The notes: a model not told the origin generated them from the letters alone. A stretch of DNA of 64,000 nucleotides from Melampsora larici-populina 98AG31 (GCF_000204055.1 NW_006768767.1:1280168-1344167); one strand, 5' to 3'. Numbered from the stretch's first letter, positions 21,436-33,809 are shown. A program made the numbers and translations.

Positions 21436-24400
21436 ACATTTTTTCATCAACTCATCTATTTTGAATCCTTGTTTCAGGAAAACAGTTTAACTTGATTAGC
21501 TTTCTAGCTGAAGAGGATTTGTATGGGGGTATCCACACCAGTTCTTCTTTGATAATTACCACATACCACTCTCAACACCGCAAGCGCTACGCAACGCAAT
21601 GGATTTTGACCTATTTCCATTGTGTTGCGCATTTGGCGCATTATTACGCTACACAACCACTCCACAATGGGGTGTTTTTTTCTACCTCGCTGTTGCGGAA
21701 AATGTGCAATATTGCCCTATTTCCGCAATATTTGCCCTAAATAACCGTCAAAAACCGACCGCAATTGCGGTGCGGGTTTCTGAGCAACAGGTTTTTTGAA
21801 CCCAGATTGCGGAGCGCCAGCACCGCACCACTGTAAACATCATTCAACTTCCCCAATTTGGCAGAGGAAAATGATTAATAGTACAGTTTTTCATAAAAGA
21901 ATCTAATACTGCACACCTGGGCCATTTCACCCACACTACATATGTGCAGCAAGCTAAGTCAATAGTTGTCTATCATGTACATACAGGTCTGCTCAGTTTT
22001 TTGCCCATCAGAATAAATAAATCACATGTTATACCACATGTAACTTTTTCGACTTTGAAATTTTTTTCCCAAAAATTCACTACATATAATTCTGTAGCTG
22101 CTCAGGCAATATTGTTGAAGCTATGTCTTAGTAACAGAAAGTGTGTTACATGCAGTTGAGTTGATGAGATCACACCAAAACATTGAGTCAGTGTATGTAG
22201 TCAATCTTTTGGAAGCTTTTTTCAATCTGAAAGAAGTTACAGCATGTATTACATATGAATAACTTGTCCTGATGAGCAGATAACTGAGCAGAACTGTATG
22301 TACATGATAACCACATATTCACTGAGCCTGCTACACATATGTAGTGTGGGTGTTATGGCTCAGGTGTGGAGTGATAGACCATTTTATGACAAATCATACT
22401 CCCAATCATTTTTCCCTGCCCACTTGGGGAACCCGAATAATGTCTGCAGTGCACTATATTGTGTTGCTATTGCGGCGCCCAAAAGCGCTACACAACCACA
22501 CTGCAACCGCAACATAGTGTGGTGCTCTTGCGGTATTGCCACTCTGTGCTGTTGATACCAAGGAAGCAAATTCAAGTATCATGTCCAACAGGGGTTCAGG
22601 TAAATTTAATCAAGTAGACATAGATCATGATGTGTAGTATTCCTATTTCTCATCATGCAAGACACCTTTGACCAACAATCAGTGTCACTATCTTGTTTTT
22701 TGATTCATGTGTTCTCTTGATCTACGTTCATCAAGCAATGTATACAAGAGGCCCACTTCCAATTGAATCATTTGGGTTGAAAAATGTGAGGCATTGTTGG
22801 ATGGAAATCCTTGGATCGACCTTGTCCAAGTTTTCTCTCCAATGTCTTGTTATTTGCAGAAAGATACCTCAGATCATAACCTAGGAAAGATTTTGTCTGA
22901 GGTTTAAAATTCAATGACACCTAGAAATTTTCAATCTGAGTTAAATATTCTGGCAGTGCCCTCTTGAAGGAGCACTCTATTCCAGGACATATCTTACACC
23001 ACAATTGTCATTGATGATAGACTCCTATTTCTGAGGACACCTGGAAGCATTAAATTATTCTGTTGAAATTTGACAACAATATAACAAGATATAATGACAG
23101 AATGAGAAACAAGAAGTAGAATTGACAACTCTGAAAGTAATAGATTCAGCATGAAGGAAGCAAAAACAAGGGCATTTCTAAACAGGTAGGTAATGAACAT
23201 ACAAGATACAAAAAGGTGGAAAAACAAACAGTTAGAGACACAAAAAGGTCCTCATGGGGCACTCACCCATGTCCCCTGCCCATAGAAACCTTTTATCAGA
23301 CAGGCAGTCTGTGGCCTATGCCCCCCCCACACCGGGTCAAAACCTTGACAAAGTAGAGAGCTCAAAATGTGATTGCTTGGACAAGAAAGGGATGAGCAAA
23401 GCAATGAGAACTAAAAAAGGTGCAGTCTGAAGAGGGACTCAGACAGACTATCTGAAGTTAGAAAGTGTGTCACACTCTGACACATTTTTTTTACCAAGCA
23501 TCCTCAATGGACCATTAGAAAAATTCATATTCAAAAATATTTCCTCCTCATGGTACAACATTCAGATGCTTTGGAATTGGAGATACAACTCAGGTAATCT
23601 GTAACTGAGGTTTATGGCCTTATTATTTTTACTTTTACCTTGCATTTCCTTTGGTGTTACTGCTGATCTTGCTACGTGTATACATCCAGCTCAATTACAA
23701 TGCATCATCATCTCCTTCTTTCCTGAGCATCTGGAAGGCGGTATCTAGAATCACATGCATCACAATCTATCAAGCACCTGTAGTACAGCTGATGTTTATT
23801 TAGTCATGAATTGGGTGTTTAAGCGTCTTCTTTTGTGGCAACTTTTCCCAAATATCCTGTTGCAATTGCGGTTGTTGAGCTAAAAGATTGAATACCATCA
23901 GCAGTCACTGAAAATCAAGACAAGAAGTGGTAAACAGGCATGTGCAATGTTGTGAAATCCAAGGCTGAGGTGCCTGAGAAGTTGAACTTATAGAAGAAGC
24001 TTTTTTGTTACAAGGTGAGCAAAGAGTGCTCTGGTGTCTCTCCAAAAAAGCTATGTGCTATGAGTTAGGGCAGCAGGATGTGATTTCAACCATTTCCTAA
24101 GCCTCCATTTATTGAAAACAATTGCGGTAAGGATGGGTTGAGCCTGTTGAGCCAGAGTATGGCTTAGAAGATATATGAGCTTGTGTGGGGACAATCAACT
24201 CTCCCTTGATGATTGGGTGGGGTTTGTGTTAAAGGGACAACCGTGGAACAGTCAATTTTTCCTAGTTTTTTCTTCATCATTTTCATCATTTTCATCTAGT
24301 CATCACTCTTGAGTCTGGATACCTGGGTGTGGCGGTTAGTCAGTGTCAAAACTGGTGTGTCAAGATTTTAAATCAGCCTCATTACCAGAATTCAGGAAAC

Positions 24401-24464
24401 AAGCACTCAGAAAACCCATTTGATTGGATCAAAACGTTACACTTGCGGCTCATTCAAGTAGAAT
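21436..24464. other. 3 kb CpG-depleted spacer, no gene seen
   Basis: No convincing coding region. From 22921 to 24120 I count only about five CpG dinucleotides in 1.2 kb. Two short patches that keep CpG, about 21570-21830 and 22470-22545, share GCGCTAC and GCAACCGCA-type motifs and look like later insertions. The last ~130 bp before copy D resemble the upstream region of copy F (CTGGTGTGTCAAGATTTTAA against CTGGCGTTTCAAGATTCTAA), so the promoter was duplicated with the gene. Confidence 0.6.
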
Positions 24465-25148
24465 ATGACAGAGAAATGGATGATGAAAGTGAGTAGACAT
24501 TCAATGGGATTCAATCTTCATATGTATCACTCATATGTCTTGCTACGGGTCTCTTGAGCTCAGCTTCTGTATTTTGCTTGCTTATCCTGCAAGCTTGCAG
24601 CAAATTTTACAATCTCAGCCAGCATTTAAGGTCCCAGACGGAAACTGAAGCTATCATGCCACAATGAATTTGGGGGACAGGCATTGCCTGATTGATCCAC
24701 AATGTTCCCTAGCAGAGCATGTGTACTGTACGGAGTGTCCTTGACTCCTCATGTGTTCCGGTTTAACAGACAAAAAACTATACAACAGTGAGAACATTGC
24801 CAATGGGACAATCTTCAACCTCAATGGAAGGAAAGCTGTTGATTGTAGATGAATTGATTGTTCATTTAAGTGATTTGGTGTACAAAATGTATGCCAACTG
24901 GACCATGACATGGGAGGTCAGCTCAAGCCACTTTGAGATCACCTAGCTTCAGCATTGATGTTGGTCTTTGGTGCAAAATGGTACTTTGACATGACTTGGG
25001 CACCATCTGGTTTGGGATTCAGGCTGCTGGACAATTCCAGATTGTCAGTCAGGCTACTATTACTTCACACATTGACCCAAACAAGTGGAAAACTGAGCAC
25101 AGAACAGCCAAAGATGACTTTATAAAGCACAAGTCCTCAATCTAGCAC
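24465..25148 (+). pseudogene. MATH/BTB-like gene copy D, truncated 5' part
   Basis: Exon 1 (24465..24488, ATG then a GTGAGT donor), an exon-2 remnant ending in VYKMYANWTMTWE near 24916, and an exon-3 remnant from about 25021 (FQIVSQATITSHIDPNKWKT) are recognisable. Homology ends near 25150. Exons 4-9 are absent, replaced by unrelated sequence and a foldback element. CpG depletion matches copy C. Confidence 0.72.
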
Positions 25149-25300
25149 AAGAAGCCATTCTGAAAGTTTTATCTCTTGGATCTGATGGTGTGGCAACTGA
25201 GATGTCAGCACAGCAACTATTAAACTCTCCGGCATTCCATGTCTACGTACAGACTCATTAGATGTCTAAACTATTTAAACAAAGGTGTTTTAATAACCTT

Positions 25301-25604
25301 CACAGTGTCATTTTACTACTCACTGGCAGGCCAGTGAGTACGTCCAGCTCAATCCAATCTCCATGTTTGGCTTAGCGTAGCAGACAAACAACCTTCCAGA
25401 ATGAACTGGAATAAAGCTTGGTTGCATGTCCACACATGAAGGTGTCAGAATGTCTGGAAGGTTTGAGTGATTATGCAGCCCATGCATATCCCCCACTCAA
25501 ACATAATTTGAGGTCAAACTGATATTGAACTGACATTGAACTGAGATTGGATTGAGGTGAATGGAACTCACTGGCCTGCCAGTGACTAGTGAAATGACAC
25601 TGTG
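25301..25604. mobile_element. foldback/MITE-like inverted-repeat element, 304 bp
   Basis: The ends CACAGTGTCATTTTACTA and, inverted, CACAGTGTCATTTCACTA continue into a shared TCACTGGCAGGCCAGTGAGT block, so ~40 bp of each arm is largely complementary. Weaker inversion continues inside (TCCAATC, GGTTTG). No coding capacity. No clear target duplication survives. It may belong to a hAT-like non-autonomous family. Confidence 0.65.
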
Positions 25605-27128
25605 CTTCCTCCTTACCTATGCTAAGGTATGCAATTTGGTAAGACTTGCCAACAGTAGTCATTCCTGTTAGTGAGGCTTACGTGCTGTGGGTGAAAAACC
25701 AATTTTTGTTTTTCTCTCTCTGGGAACTTCAACTGAATGATCTCAATTATTGAGATCATAAGGAATTTCTCTTCACAAGAGAGAAGTCTGAGAGGGAAAG
25801 GGGGAAAAGAGTCCTTTCAAGCCATGGGTGGGAGGGCTTTTTAAACATGTGGGTTTGAAAGGAATCTAAGGATAAGCTTCTTGAGAGAAGAGAAGAAAGC
25901 AAGATGCTCGAGGCTTAGAGGAGAAGTGAGTAGGAAAGACAACACCAGGAAAAGTCTGGTAAGATGAGAAAGTAAAGTCTTGGAGGACTTCTCTCGAATC
26001 TAGAGAGAAGAACTTGGTTACCTTGGTAACTGAGTAGACTTTACTTTTCATCTTGTGCCTGATCCAGGCCCAGAGCTTTCTCACCTAATCACTAGACCAA
26101 GCGTCTAATCACTAGACCGAGCGTCTAGTAGCCTCAGCCTAAGCATCTTGGGTCTTAGTGACATGGACGAGGGTTATTCCTTGTGCCTTGTCAAAACCCA
26201 AGCATCAATTACATAGAGTTTTCTTGACCTCAAGCCAACATTCACATCAAGATGCCGCTATTTGGGACTAACCAGATACCTCTGGTGACTATTCAAGACC
26301 CAAAACATGCAAGGAGGACAGGAGCTAGTCAACTATTATCTGGAGCTCAATTGCTTGTGCTTGGTCAGTACTCAACATTGAATACATGGTATTATTAATG
26401 CAGGACAAGGATAGTTTGTTCAATGTTGATAGACGGGAGATGAACATGCTTATTGAACCCTCAACAATGATACACTTAAACTGACTCTAGAACACCCGGA
26501 TTGTACAGGACTTGCAGTGTATTTGTTTATTACTGATAAATTGGTTGATGTGTGGCTCAGCACATCTGCCTCACATGAGGAGTGTATCTTATTGTCACAT
26601 ACAGCCAATGTGCTTCTTAAGTGATGGAAATGTTTTCTTGAAGAGCAGTACAAGGACACAAATGGACTCATGTCATTAGATCAAAATGGTATCTCGAGCC
26701 CAGTGTGTAAGACATTTGGCCAGCTTGCTTTGTCGCTCATTGCTTTAGTCATCTCACATTGTGAGCACTTTCCAGATGTGCCATTTGTGCCTTGGAAACA
26801 TGGCACCAAGGCTTGTGAGCATATCTTTGGCTGGATATTGATTGATGTGGGTGATCTTGACAAAATTCACTGTGCTTGATGTAAGGCAAATGATGCCAAA
26901 TATATTCACCATCATTAGGCACATAATGATGAAAAGAATAAATATGCCCAAATCTGACCATATCCATGCAGTGATGTGTAGTAGTTTTGAAATCAAACCA
27001 CTCGGAATTTTCTCACAACTTATCAATCTCTTTTTCCCAGGCTAAAATCTTTCCTTCTCAGACATGCCGGCTCCACTTGAACAGGCAAAGCTTCTCAACA
27101 TATCTTCCCTTCCAACAAGAGGATTCAT
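25605..27128. other. spacer, no gene seen
   Basis: CpG-poor, with scattered short ORFs and no recognised product. A short direct duplication (ATCACTAGACC followed by AGCGTCTA, twice) lies at about 26084-26127. Confidence 0.5.
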
Positions 27129-27440
27129 ACAGTTACTCAAGTCTAGTCACAACCAGACTCGCTCTGCAAAATTGCAATTTTATTACACAAATTTATACAC
27201 TGAACTCTTAATTACAAATCATATGTAAAAAGTCATTGTTTGGGCTTTAATTAGGGGAGTGTTTGTGTCAGAAATGATTTGGTAAGTCAATCTGCTGGCC
27301 ATTTTTTTGAAATTTTTGTTTTTACAAACCTCCAACATTTGGGTCTAGGTACCTAAGGGCCCCAATATTAAGTCCTTAAGTACTTCACTCAAGTATTTAA
27401 ATACTTAGGTAGCCACTTAAGCTGGTACTTGCATACCTTG
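27129..27440. repeat. decayed relative of the inverted-repeat element at 50.6 kb
   Basis: From ACAGTTACTCAAGTCTAGTC onwards this segment aligns with the left end and following ~300 bp of the element at 50574-51555. Shared features include GCTCTGCAAAA, the AAATGACTTGGCAAGTCAATCTG-like block, AATATTAAGT and repeated TTAAGTACTT motifs. The right terminus was not found, so it is truncated or too diverged. Confidence 0.6.
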
Positions 27441-28310
27441 AGTAAGTAGGTGGAGCACCTCTCATCACAAATCCTGGAGTACAGAATAGCATAGACTTGT
27501 ATTTTTACAATACATGGGTGAAGTATGCGGTGAAAGAGTGAAGAAAAATCACCTTTGCCAAAAAGACCCTCTACAAATTTTTTTAGATATTACTGAGACC
27601 CCCTAACATTTGGGTACCACCCGGCCTGGCTCAAAGGTGGTTGTCACCAATGGCTCAAGTCCAGTGATACCTGTGAAAAAAATTCATACATATCCACACA
27701 GTTATACCTCCACAATGACAATCACCCATTGGCTATGGGTTACCGCCAAGCAACTCCAAAGAGACTTCTACTGACTCATTTGGAGATGCCACATATTCAC
27801 TATCTGTTTCCCAAGACCAGTGTGTTGAATATCACCAAACCTCAACCACATTGTGCCTGGCTACCACAGAAGGTATATGGGAGATGGTGCAAGAAATGAA
27901 GCGGCCTGCTTATATGCAAGGGGTCAAAGAAGCCTTGGCCCGGTTATGTGCCCAGAAGAAAGGCCAACGTGAAGCAAGTGATGAAGAGTTGTAGTTACAT
28001 TCTATTGTATCTACAACAATGCATGCCATAAAAGGTCTCAACTCATGTTTTGTTAGCATTTTTTGACCCAAAAAAATGAAGTTTTATTATTGCTTGAAAC
28101 TCCCAAAAACACGCTCTCAAACGTAAAGGTCTGGGAGGTATGAGAACCAAATCTTGGCTAGGTGCACCCCCAAAGGCCCCAAAAATGTAGGGGTGAAAGA
28201 CGTATGAAACAGGGAATTTTAAAAAAACTCTGTTGTTTTTCGTGTATGAAAAAGGCTAAAATTGGGGGTTTTAAAATTTAGACAAAGGGAGCGATCTGGA
28301 GTGATTAACC
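27441..28310. other. spacer with a possible gene-tail remnant
   Basis: No full gene. A plus-strand frame ending near 27993 reads WEMVQEMKRPAYMQGV and ends in a charged tail, which looks protein-like, but no start or family is visible. Confidence 0.35.
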
Positions 28311-28960
28311 GTGTTCAAAGTTTAAACTGCGGAATTTGATTGACCCATTTGGTAAAGCAGTGATGGATTCAGAATTTCACATGAAGCAGAGGGTCCAATC
28401 CTACAGATCTGAGATCTCCATGGTGGTTAGGTCCAGTGTTGGGACTTCGTTAAGTTTGAGCTTCAATATGAGCATATACTTCGCCAATCGCTGGTCAATT
28501 ATGCTTATACGGTCGAAATCGCGCTGTATTGCGCATACAAAAATACACCACCGGAGGGTCCGGACCGCCTTCGGTCCGGCAGGACCGGCTGTTGTGAGAC
28601 CGCCCATTCCTGCAGAGGGATGGGCGGTCTTAGGGTAGGCCTTGGATTTTCGGAATGACGGCCGCCTGCTTGGGCGGGCTACAAACCGCCATCGATCAGA
28701 CAAAAGACCGAATGAGTCTCGTCAGACGACGGCCCATCACCTTTTTCGTTGGGCAGGGTTAGGGTGCGGCTGCCAAAAAGGCAGGCATCTCAAAGTGCAT
28801 GTAAGGGGTGCGAGTGCAACGCACGGAGGGCGCCTGGAGGTGCCAAAGAGGGCGCGGATGCCAAGCAGGCAGCCATCCGAACGGGCGTAGCAAGGGTGCG
28901 GCGCGCACAGTGAGAGCCAAATCACATGCTCACAAACAAGGGATCAAACAATGAGACTCA
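28311..28960. other. abrupt GC-rich boundary with hairpins
   Basis: Composition switches from CpG-poor to CpG-rich. Perfect hairpins: CCGGACCG at 28560-28567 with 28572-28579 (8 bp, loop 4), and AGACCGCCCAT at 28597-28607 with 28620-28630 (11 bp, loop 12). ORFs on both strands over this palindromic stretch are not supported as genes. Confidence 0.5.
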
Positions 28961-30983
28961 ATTGAATATTCATTTTCACTTTCATTGGGGGGATAGCACG
29001 TTTGGTTCGTCATTCCAACAATCATTGAGCACACAAGGAGCATCGTAAAATTTTCAAAAAAGGGGAGTTGAAAGAGCGTGAAGATTTTCGTGGAACTGTA
29101 GCATGTTCGTCAGATTCATTCTGAGTTGTTTTCATGTCCAATGATGGCCGCGTTGACCTCGTCTTCAAAAGGCAAGCGGAAATCAGAGACTTGGGATATG
29201 TCTTCATAACGGGCTTGGCCGTCAAAGGCGGTACGGTCATCATCATAAATCAGGTTATAAAATCTGGCGGAAACCCCCTCGTCAGTTACTTGTAGAACAT
29301 GCAGGGCGGAGTGGCACATGACTTACGATGCTGTATAATCACGACCTCAACAACGTAGGTCGTTGAGCTGGTTGTCAACGGCGGCCCAAATGGAACTAGA
29401 GCCCCTTCCAACCTGGAAGATTTGAAGGGCCTCCCGTCGCTAATCACGCACGTGGACAAACAAAGACACCAAAAAAATTGTGAGAGATGTGTAATGGCAC
29501 GTGATGAGGAAGAAGAAGCTCACAAGGTAAGCAATGCGGCAGCGTCCGAGCTCAGTCGTACTGGCCCAAACTGCCTCGATGTCAGCTTGGTCCCCGGTGA
29601 GTCCAAACTTAAGTGCAATCTATATAAAAACGCGGTCAATGATATGCTGTAGCTCCTATGAATCAGAGTAACACTCACTCGATGGATGAGTAACTTGAGG
29701 GTTGGAACGGCACCTTGGACTACGGAATTCTTGGGATCGTAGACTCCTGTCAAGAGCTGATTGGGTTACATTAGCTAAAGCACACACAACAACGTGTCAA
29801 GGGCAAACACTCACAATAAGGTGAAGCCTTTCGCGCATGTGCTTACAGACATTCTTGATCTCGGTGTTGTAAGCCCTGGTCGCGGTGACATCACTGACAC
29901 CGTTGACTTGAGGCGGAAGGTACTGGTTGTAATTTCCGTTTTGGCGCACAGCGGTCTGATGAAGACGACAGGGATGAGATAAGGAGAAGCGATAGGATGT
30001 AAAACTTATCGTACCTTGATGCAATTGAATAGTGAGTGAGCAAGCCATTCGCGCTCGGGGGTCTCCAAAGCCGTATACGACTCCAGGGACGGTAGAGCAA
30101 TGAATCGGTGAGCCGCGGCGACAATCGCGCCCTATGATTTCCGTTGGTCAGCAGGCTCTGATGATAGTGGAAACGAAGGAAGGATTGAGGGATAGAACGT
30201 ACCCTAAGTTCGGGCCCACAGACCCAAGCTTGAGTGGCCTGCTGATTGGCCCCAGTGGGGGCATTGCCATTGGGTGTCGGTTGAACGTTTGGCCCAGCTT
30301 GAACCAACTCAGTAATAGTATCAACATGGTTGGTGATATTATCCACAGCGTCGCCGATGGCATCCACCTTGACAGAGATGCGATTGATCTTGGCGAAAGC
30401 AGCTTCGACTTGATCCAAAACACTGACCATCTGATCTGTCATCTTGAGCATGTTGTCGGATAAGTTGGTCATGTCGAGCAGGACCTTGGCCTGAGCGACA
30501 CTCCAAACGATGTGACGGAAAGGTCCTAGAGCCTAAAACAAGACGTAACACATTCAAAAAGAGAAAGTGGAAAAGGAGCAGAGAGGAGTATCTTACCTCG
30601 GCCGCCCCCATCGCATAGTCTCGGTGAAAGTCATCCAGACCAGCCTTAGTGACCGCTTCTTCAAAGACAACACTCTTGATAGACCCAAGGGGTCTGGAGG
30701 ATCTTTGATCTTCGAAGACTTGAGAACTCTCATCATCAGGTCTTCTCTCGTGGTCAGAACGTTTGAGAGAGGACGAAGAAGAGGTTCGAGCACCAGGCGA
30801 AAGCGAACGATCGTTTCGCATGCGCCCCGAAACAGACGGAGCTCTCGCACCTGGAAAAGGTTCCAGGCAAATAAGAGGGGGGAAATCGAGGAGAAAGGTG
30901 ATAAAAAGAAGACAAAGAGAGCTTTAACAAGGAGAAAGGTCTCTTTTGAAACAAAGAATTATTTAATTACCTCGTAAGGTACC

Positions 30984-33706
30984 TAATGCAGCGACCCGGA
31001 CCTAACCCGGAAAAAAGAAAATGGCCCGGGGCCCATTCCTTTTTTGGCCGGGTCGACCCGGTCCGGTAGCCCCAATTTTCTTCAAATTCAAAAAAATTGA
31101 AGAAATTGGGGAGAAACCAAAATTCCCACCCAAAATCCGCCATCACTGCTCCCAGACTCTGCCGAGAACCAACCAACATCATGCCGAAACACCCGAAACG
31201 CCCTCGACGCTCATCCCCACCTATTGTATCGTCACCTATTGTACTGGACTCAGACAATGAATCAACTCCTCCGCACTCTCAGCGCACGCAATCTACGAAC
31301 TCCAATTCATCTAATAAGATTACAAAGAATCAAACATCGTGGGTATGGAAGTATTTCAAGACGGAAATAGTACGTGGGACAGCAAAGTACATATGTCAAG
31401 TTTCTAAACCCGCAGGAAGCAACCATATATGTGGAGTTCCTATGACTCCAGATTGAACTCAGAGTACAAAGTCTCTCGCTCGACATCTTGAGCGTCAACA
31501 CTGGATTACACCAGAATCCGAGCCACAACAAGGTGCGATTAAGTCCTTTTTCACCAGTGGCAAGATGGAAACAGTAAGTTTTTCGAATTCAAGCTTTGAT
31601 CATTTTTTTATTCTTTTGATCTTTTTCTCTAATTTCATTCTTTTTATAATTCTTCTTTTATTTCATTCTATTTCTTTTCTGAATCTGGCTTTCCAGATTC
31701 CCAAACTATCTCGAGAATCTCTCAAGTTTCATCTCGTCAAGCTTGTTGTGAATGGCGAGATGCCAGCTATGATTGTTGATCGCGAAGAGTTCAAACAACT
31801 TCTCAAGCTTTGTAATTGAGACATACCACCCATCCTTGTTGGATCCGATTGCGTAATGGAGGCTGTCAAGACGCAGTTCCGTGTCTGTCGTACTCTTCTC
31901 AAGGTCGTATTGGCTCAATCACTAGCTATCAACATCACCTGCGATGAATGGTCATCGCCAAATGATCATCCCATCTTAGGTATCACTGCTCATTGGATCG
32001 ACAATCAATACGAGATGCGAGAAGTTATATTAGCTATGCAAGATATTGAAGGACCCAAGTCGGGTGCCAACCTTGCAGTTTACTTTATGGAGTGCCTCAA
32101 GAAATTCAATATTGATCAAAAAATTTATTGTATTACAGCGGATAATGCATCCACAAATGGAGCGATGGCGCGAGAAGTCGCAGGCGAAATCAAAAGTTTC
32201 AATAAGGACCAACACTTGCTAGGATGTGTAGCTCATGTCATTAACTTAGTTGCTCGCGCTGGTTTGGCAGTTTTTTCAAAAAACCTTGGCGAGAATTCTT
32301 CAGTCACCTTACCTGATTTACTTGAAGATGGTGGAAATGATCATGTTGATGCTCCTGGAGCATTAACTCGTCTCATGGCTTTCATCACCGCTGTGATGAA
32401 AACTCCAAGTCGTAGAAAGTCTTTTGAGAATCTTGTGGAGGCTGAACTCGGTCGCCGTCTTGGACTCATTCGAAACGTTGAAACTCGATGGAATTCGGAT
32501 CTCATGGCTCTCAAAAGAGCACTTGAACTCAAGGATGTTATCGATCTTAAATGCTCAAGGGACTCCTCAATGACCAAGTTTTCTCTCACCCCTTCCGAGT
32601 GGGATCTCATTGCCTGCCTTACTCGATTTCTCGAGCCGTTCGAAAAAGCCACTAATATGCTTTCACAATCGACTTATACGAGTCTTGATGCTGTCTTACC
32701 AGTTTATGAGTGGCTTGAAAGTCAACTTGACAAGGTAAGCTTGAGATGATAAATTTTCAGTTTGTAATTCACATCGCTGATATCTTGTATCTTTTCAAGG
32801 CTTTGGATTCATTCGAAAACCATTTCCATTCGACTTGCCATCACTCCGATGAAGAAAAAGCTTGCCACCTACTTTAACGACGCAATCGCTAAGCCAGTGT
32901 ATCTCTGTGCACATGTACTTGACCCTCGAAGCAAGGACAAGGAGATTTCCTCCGACACTCTTCAAAAAGCCGGTATTTACAATCAATCCGATTTGCAAGA
33001 ACTCTTCTTAAAGGAGGCTCGACGATTTATTTTAGATGAAGATGTTGTAGAGGATACAATAGATTCAATCCAACAGCCTGATGAAGACGGACCTCAAACT
33101 TTCTTACCGGCACCCAAGAAGCACTCATTGGCCGATGAACTTATAAGTTATCTAGCTGAACCTCGCGAGCCCGGATCTTGTAAACCTTTGGATTATTGGC
33201 GACGTAACGAAGGAACTTATCCCTCTCTTGCAAACCTGGCTCGAATCTTTCTTTCAGTCCCAGCAAGTAGTACCCCTTCCGAACGGGCCTTTTCAGCAGG
33301 CGGCCGTATCTTAACCAAAAGACGTCATGGTCTCAAACCGGATACTTTTGAAGCTCTTGTATGTCTCAAGACTTGGAACAAGGTATTATCATTGGTTCCT
33401 CTATGAGTCTATCTGTTCAATTTTTCCAAATTATCAAATATTTTATTGAAAATGTTAACTTCCAACCTGTTATACACATATGGTAGTCTTTTAAAACATG
33501 AAAAATACGTATTGTAGGCGCTTGAAATAAAAATTTATTATCTTTTTTGCCCACCTGAGAGCGAATTTGCCCAAACTTCCCCTGTGCCTACATTATGCGG
33601 GTCGGACCGGGCTGACCCGCTTTTGCCCATGCCCACGCCGAGATCGGGCTGACCCGGTCCTGATCCCGGGATCGACCCGCTTTTTTCGGGCCGGGTCGCT
33701 GCATTA
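30984..33706 (+). mobile_element. hAT transposon 1, 2723 bp
   Basis: Terminal inverted repeats start TAATGCAGCGACCCGG at both ends. Perfect 8-bp target duplications AAGGTACC lie at 30976-30983 and 33707-33714, the classic hAT signature. Both subterminal regions carry many copies of a GACCCG/CGGGTC motif, the usual type of transposase-binding array. It sits in an exon of the minus-strand gene, in opposite orientation, 13 bp before that exon's donor site. Confidence 0.93.
31181..33406 (+). pseudogene. hAT transposase (BED finger + dimerisation domain), broken
   Basis: Exon 1 is 31181..31573: MPKHPKRPRRSS, then a BED-type finger (WVWKYFKTE, C..C, LARHLERQH). Exon 2 is 31697..32734: RNase-H-like catalytic region with NITCDEWSSPNDH, ITADNASTNG and GCVAHVINLVARAG. 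Exon 3 is from about 32800: VYLCAHVLDPRSK, then the hAT C-terminal dimerisation signature PSERAFSAGGRILTKRR. TGA stops interrupt the frame at 31454-31456 and 31817-31819, the second a likely CGA-to-TGA change. The join into exon 3 also needs a frame change near 32810-32840. This copy is probably not autonomous, although its ends are intact. Confidence 0.88.
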
Positions 33707-33809
33707 AAGGTACCAAAGCTGTTGAGCCCACGGATGGAGTTGGCATTGGCCGGGGTGCGAGGAGTCACGGGTCCCCCCGGCGAGCCACCGGCGTCATGGC
33801 CTAGGTTGC

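Larger units (their letters stand above)
29116..33809 (-). pseudogene. uncharacterised multi-exon gene split by a hAT element
   Basis: Exons (complement): 33707..33809 + 30971..30975 (split by the hAT), 30597..30850, 30203..30532, 30015..30131, 29815..29955, 29679..29756, 29524..29619, 29327..29439 and 29116..29263. With the hAT ignored, every junction keeps phase and ~460 codons are visible; the N-terminus was not found. Content: a Ser/Arg/Pro-rich segment (PRTPANANSIRGLNSFG), a predicted helical coiled coil (MTNLSDNMLKMTDQMV to NITNHVDTITEL), then an alpha-helical C-terminal half (YNLIYDDDRTAFDG). One in-frame TGA at 29347-29349 probably derives from CGA. No family was recognised. It may be a transposon-associated gene, since a transposase lies upstream on the same strand. 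Confidence 0.6.

Noticed and set aside
28336..28703. Two antiparallel 100-codon ORFs
   Set aside because: They overlap each other completely and span palindromic GC hairpins, so the complementarity of the hairpins explains both.
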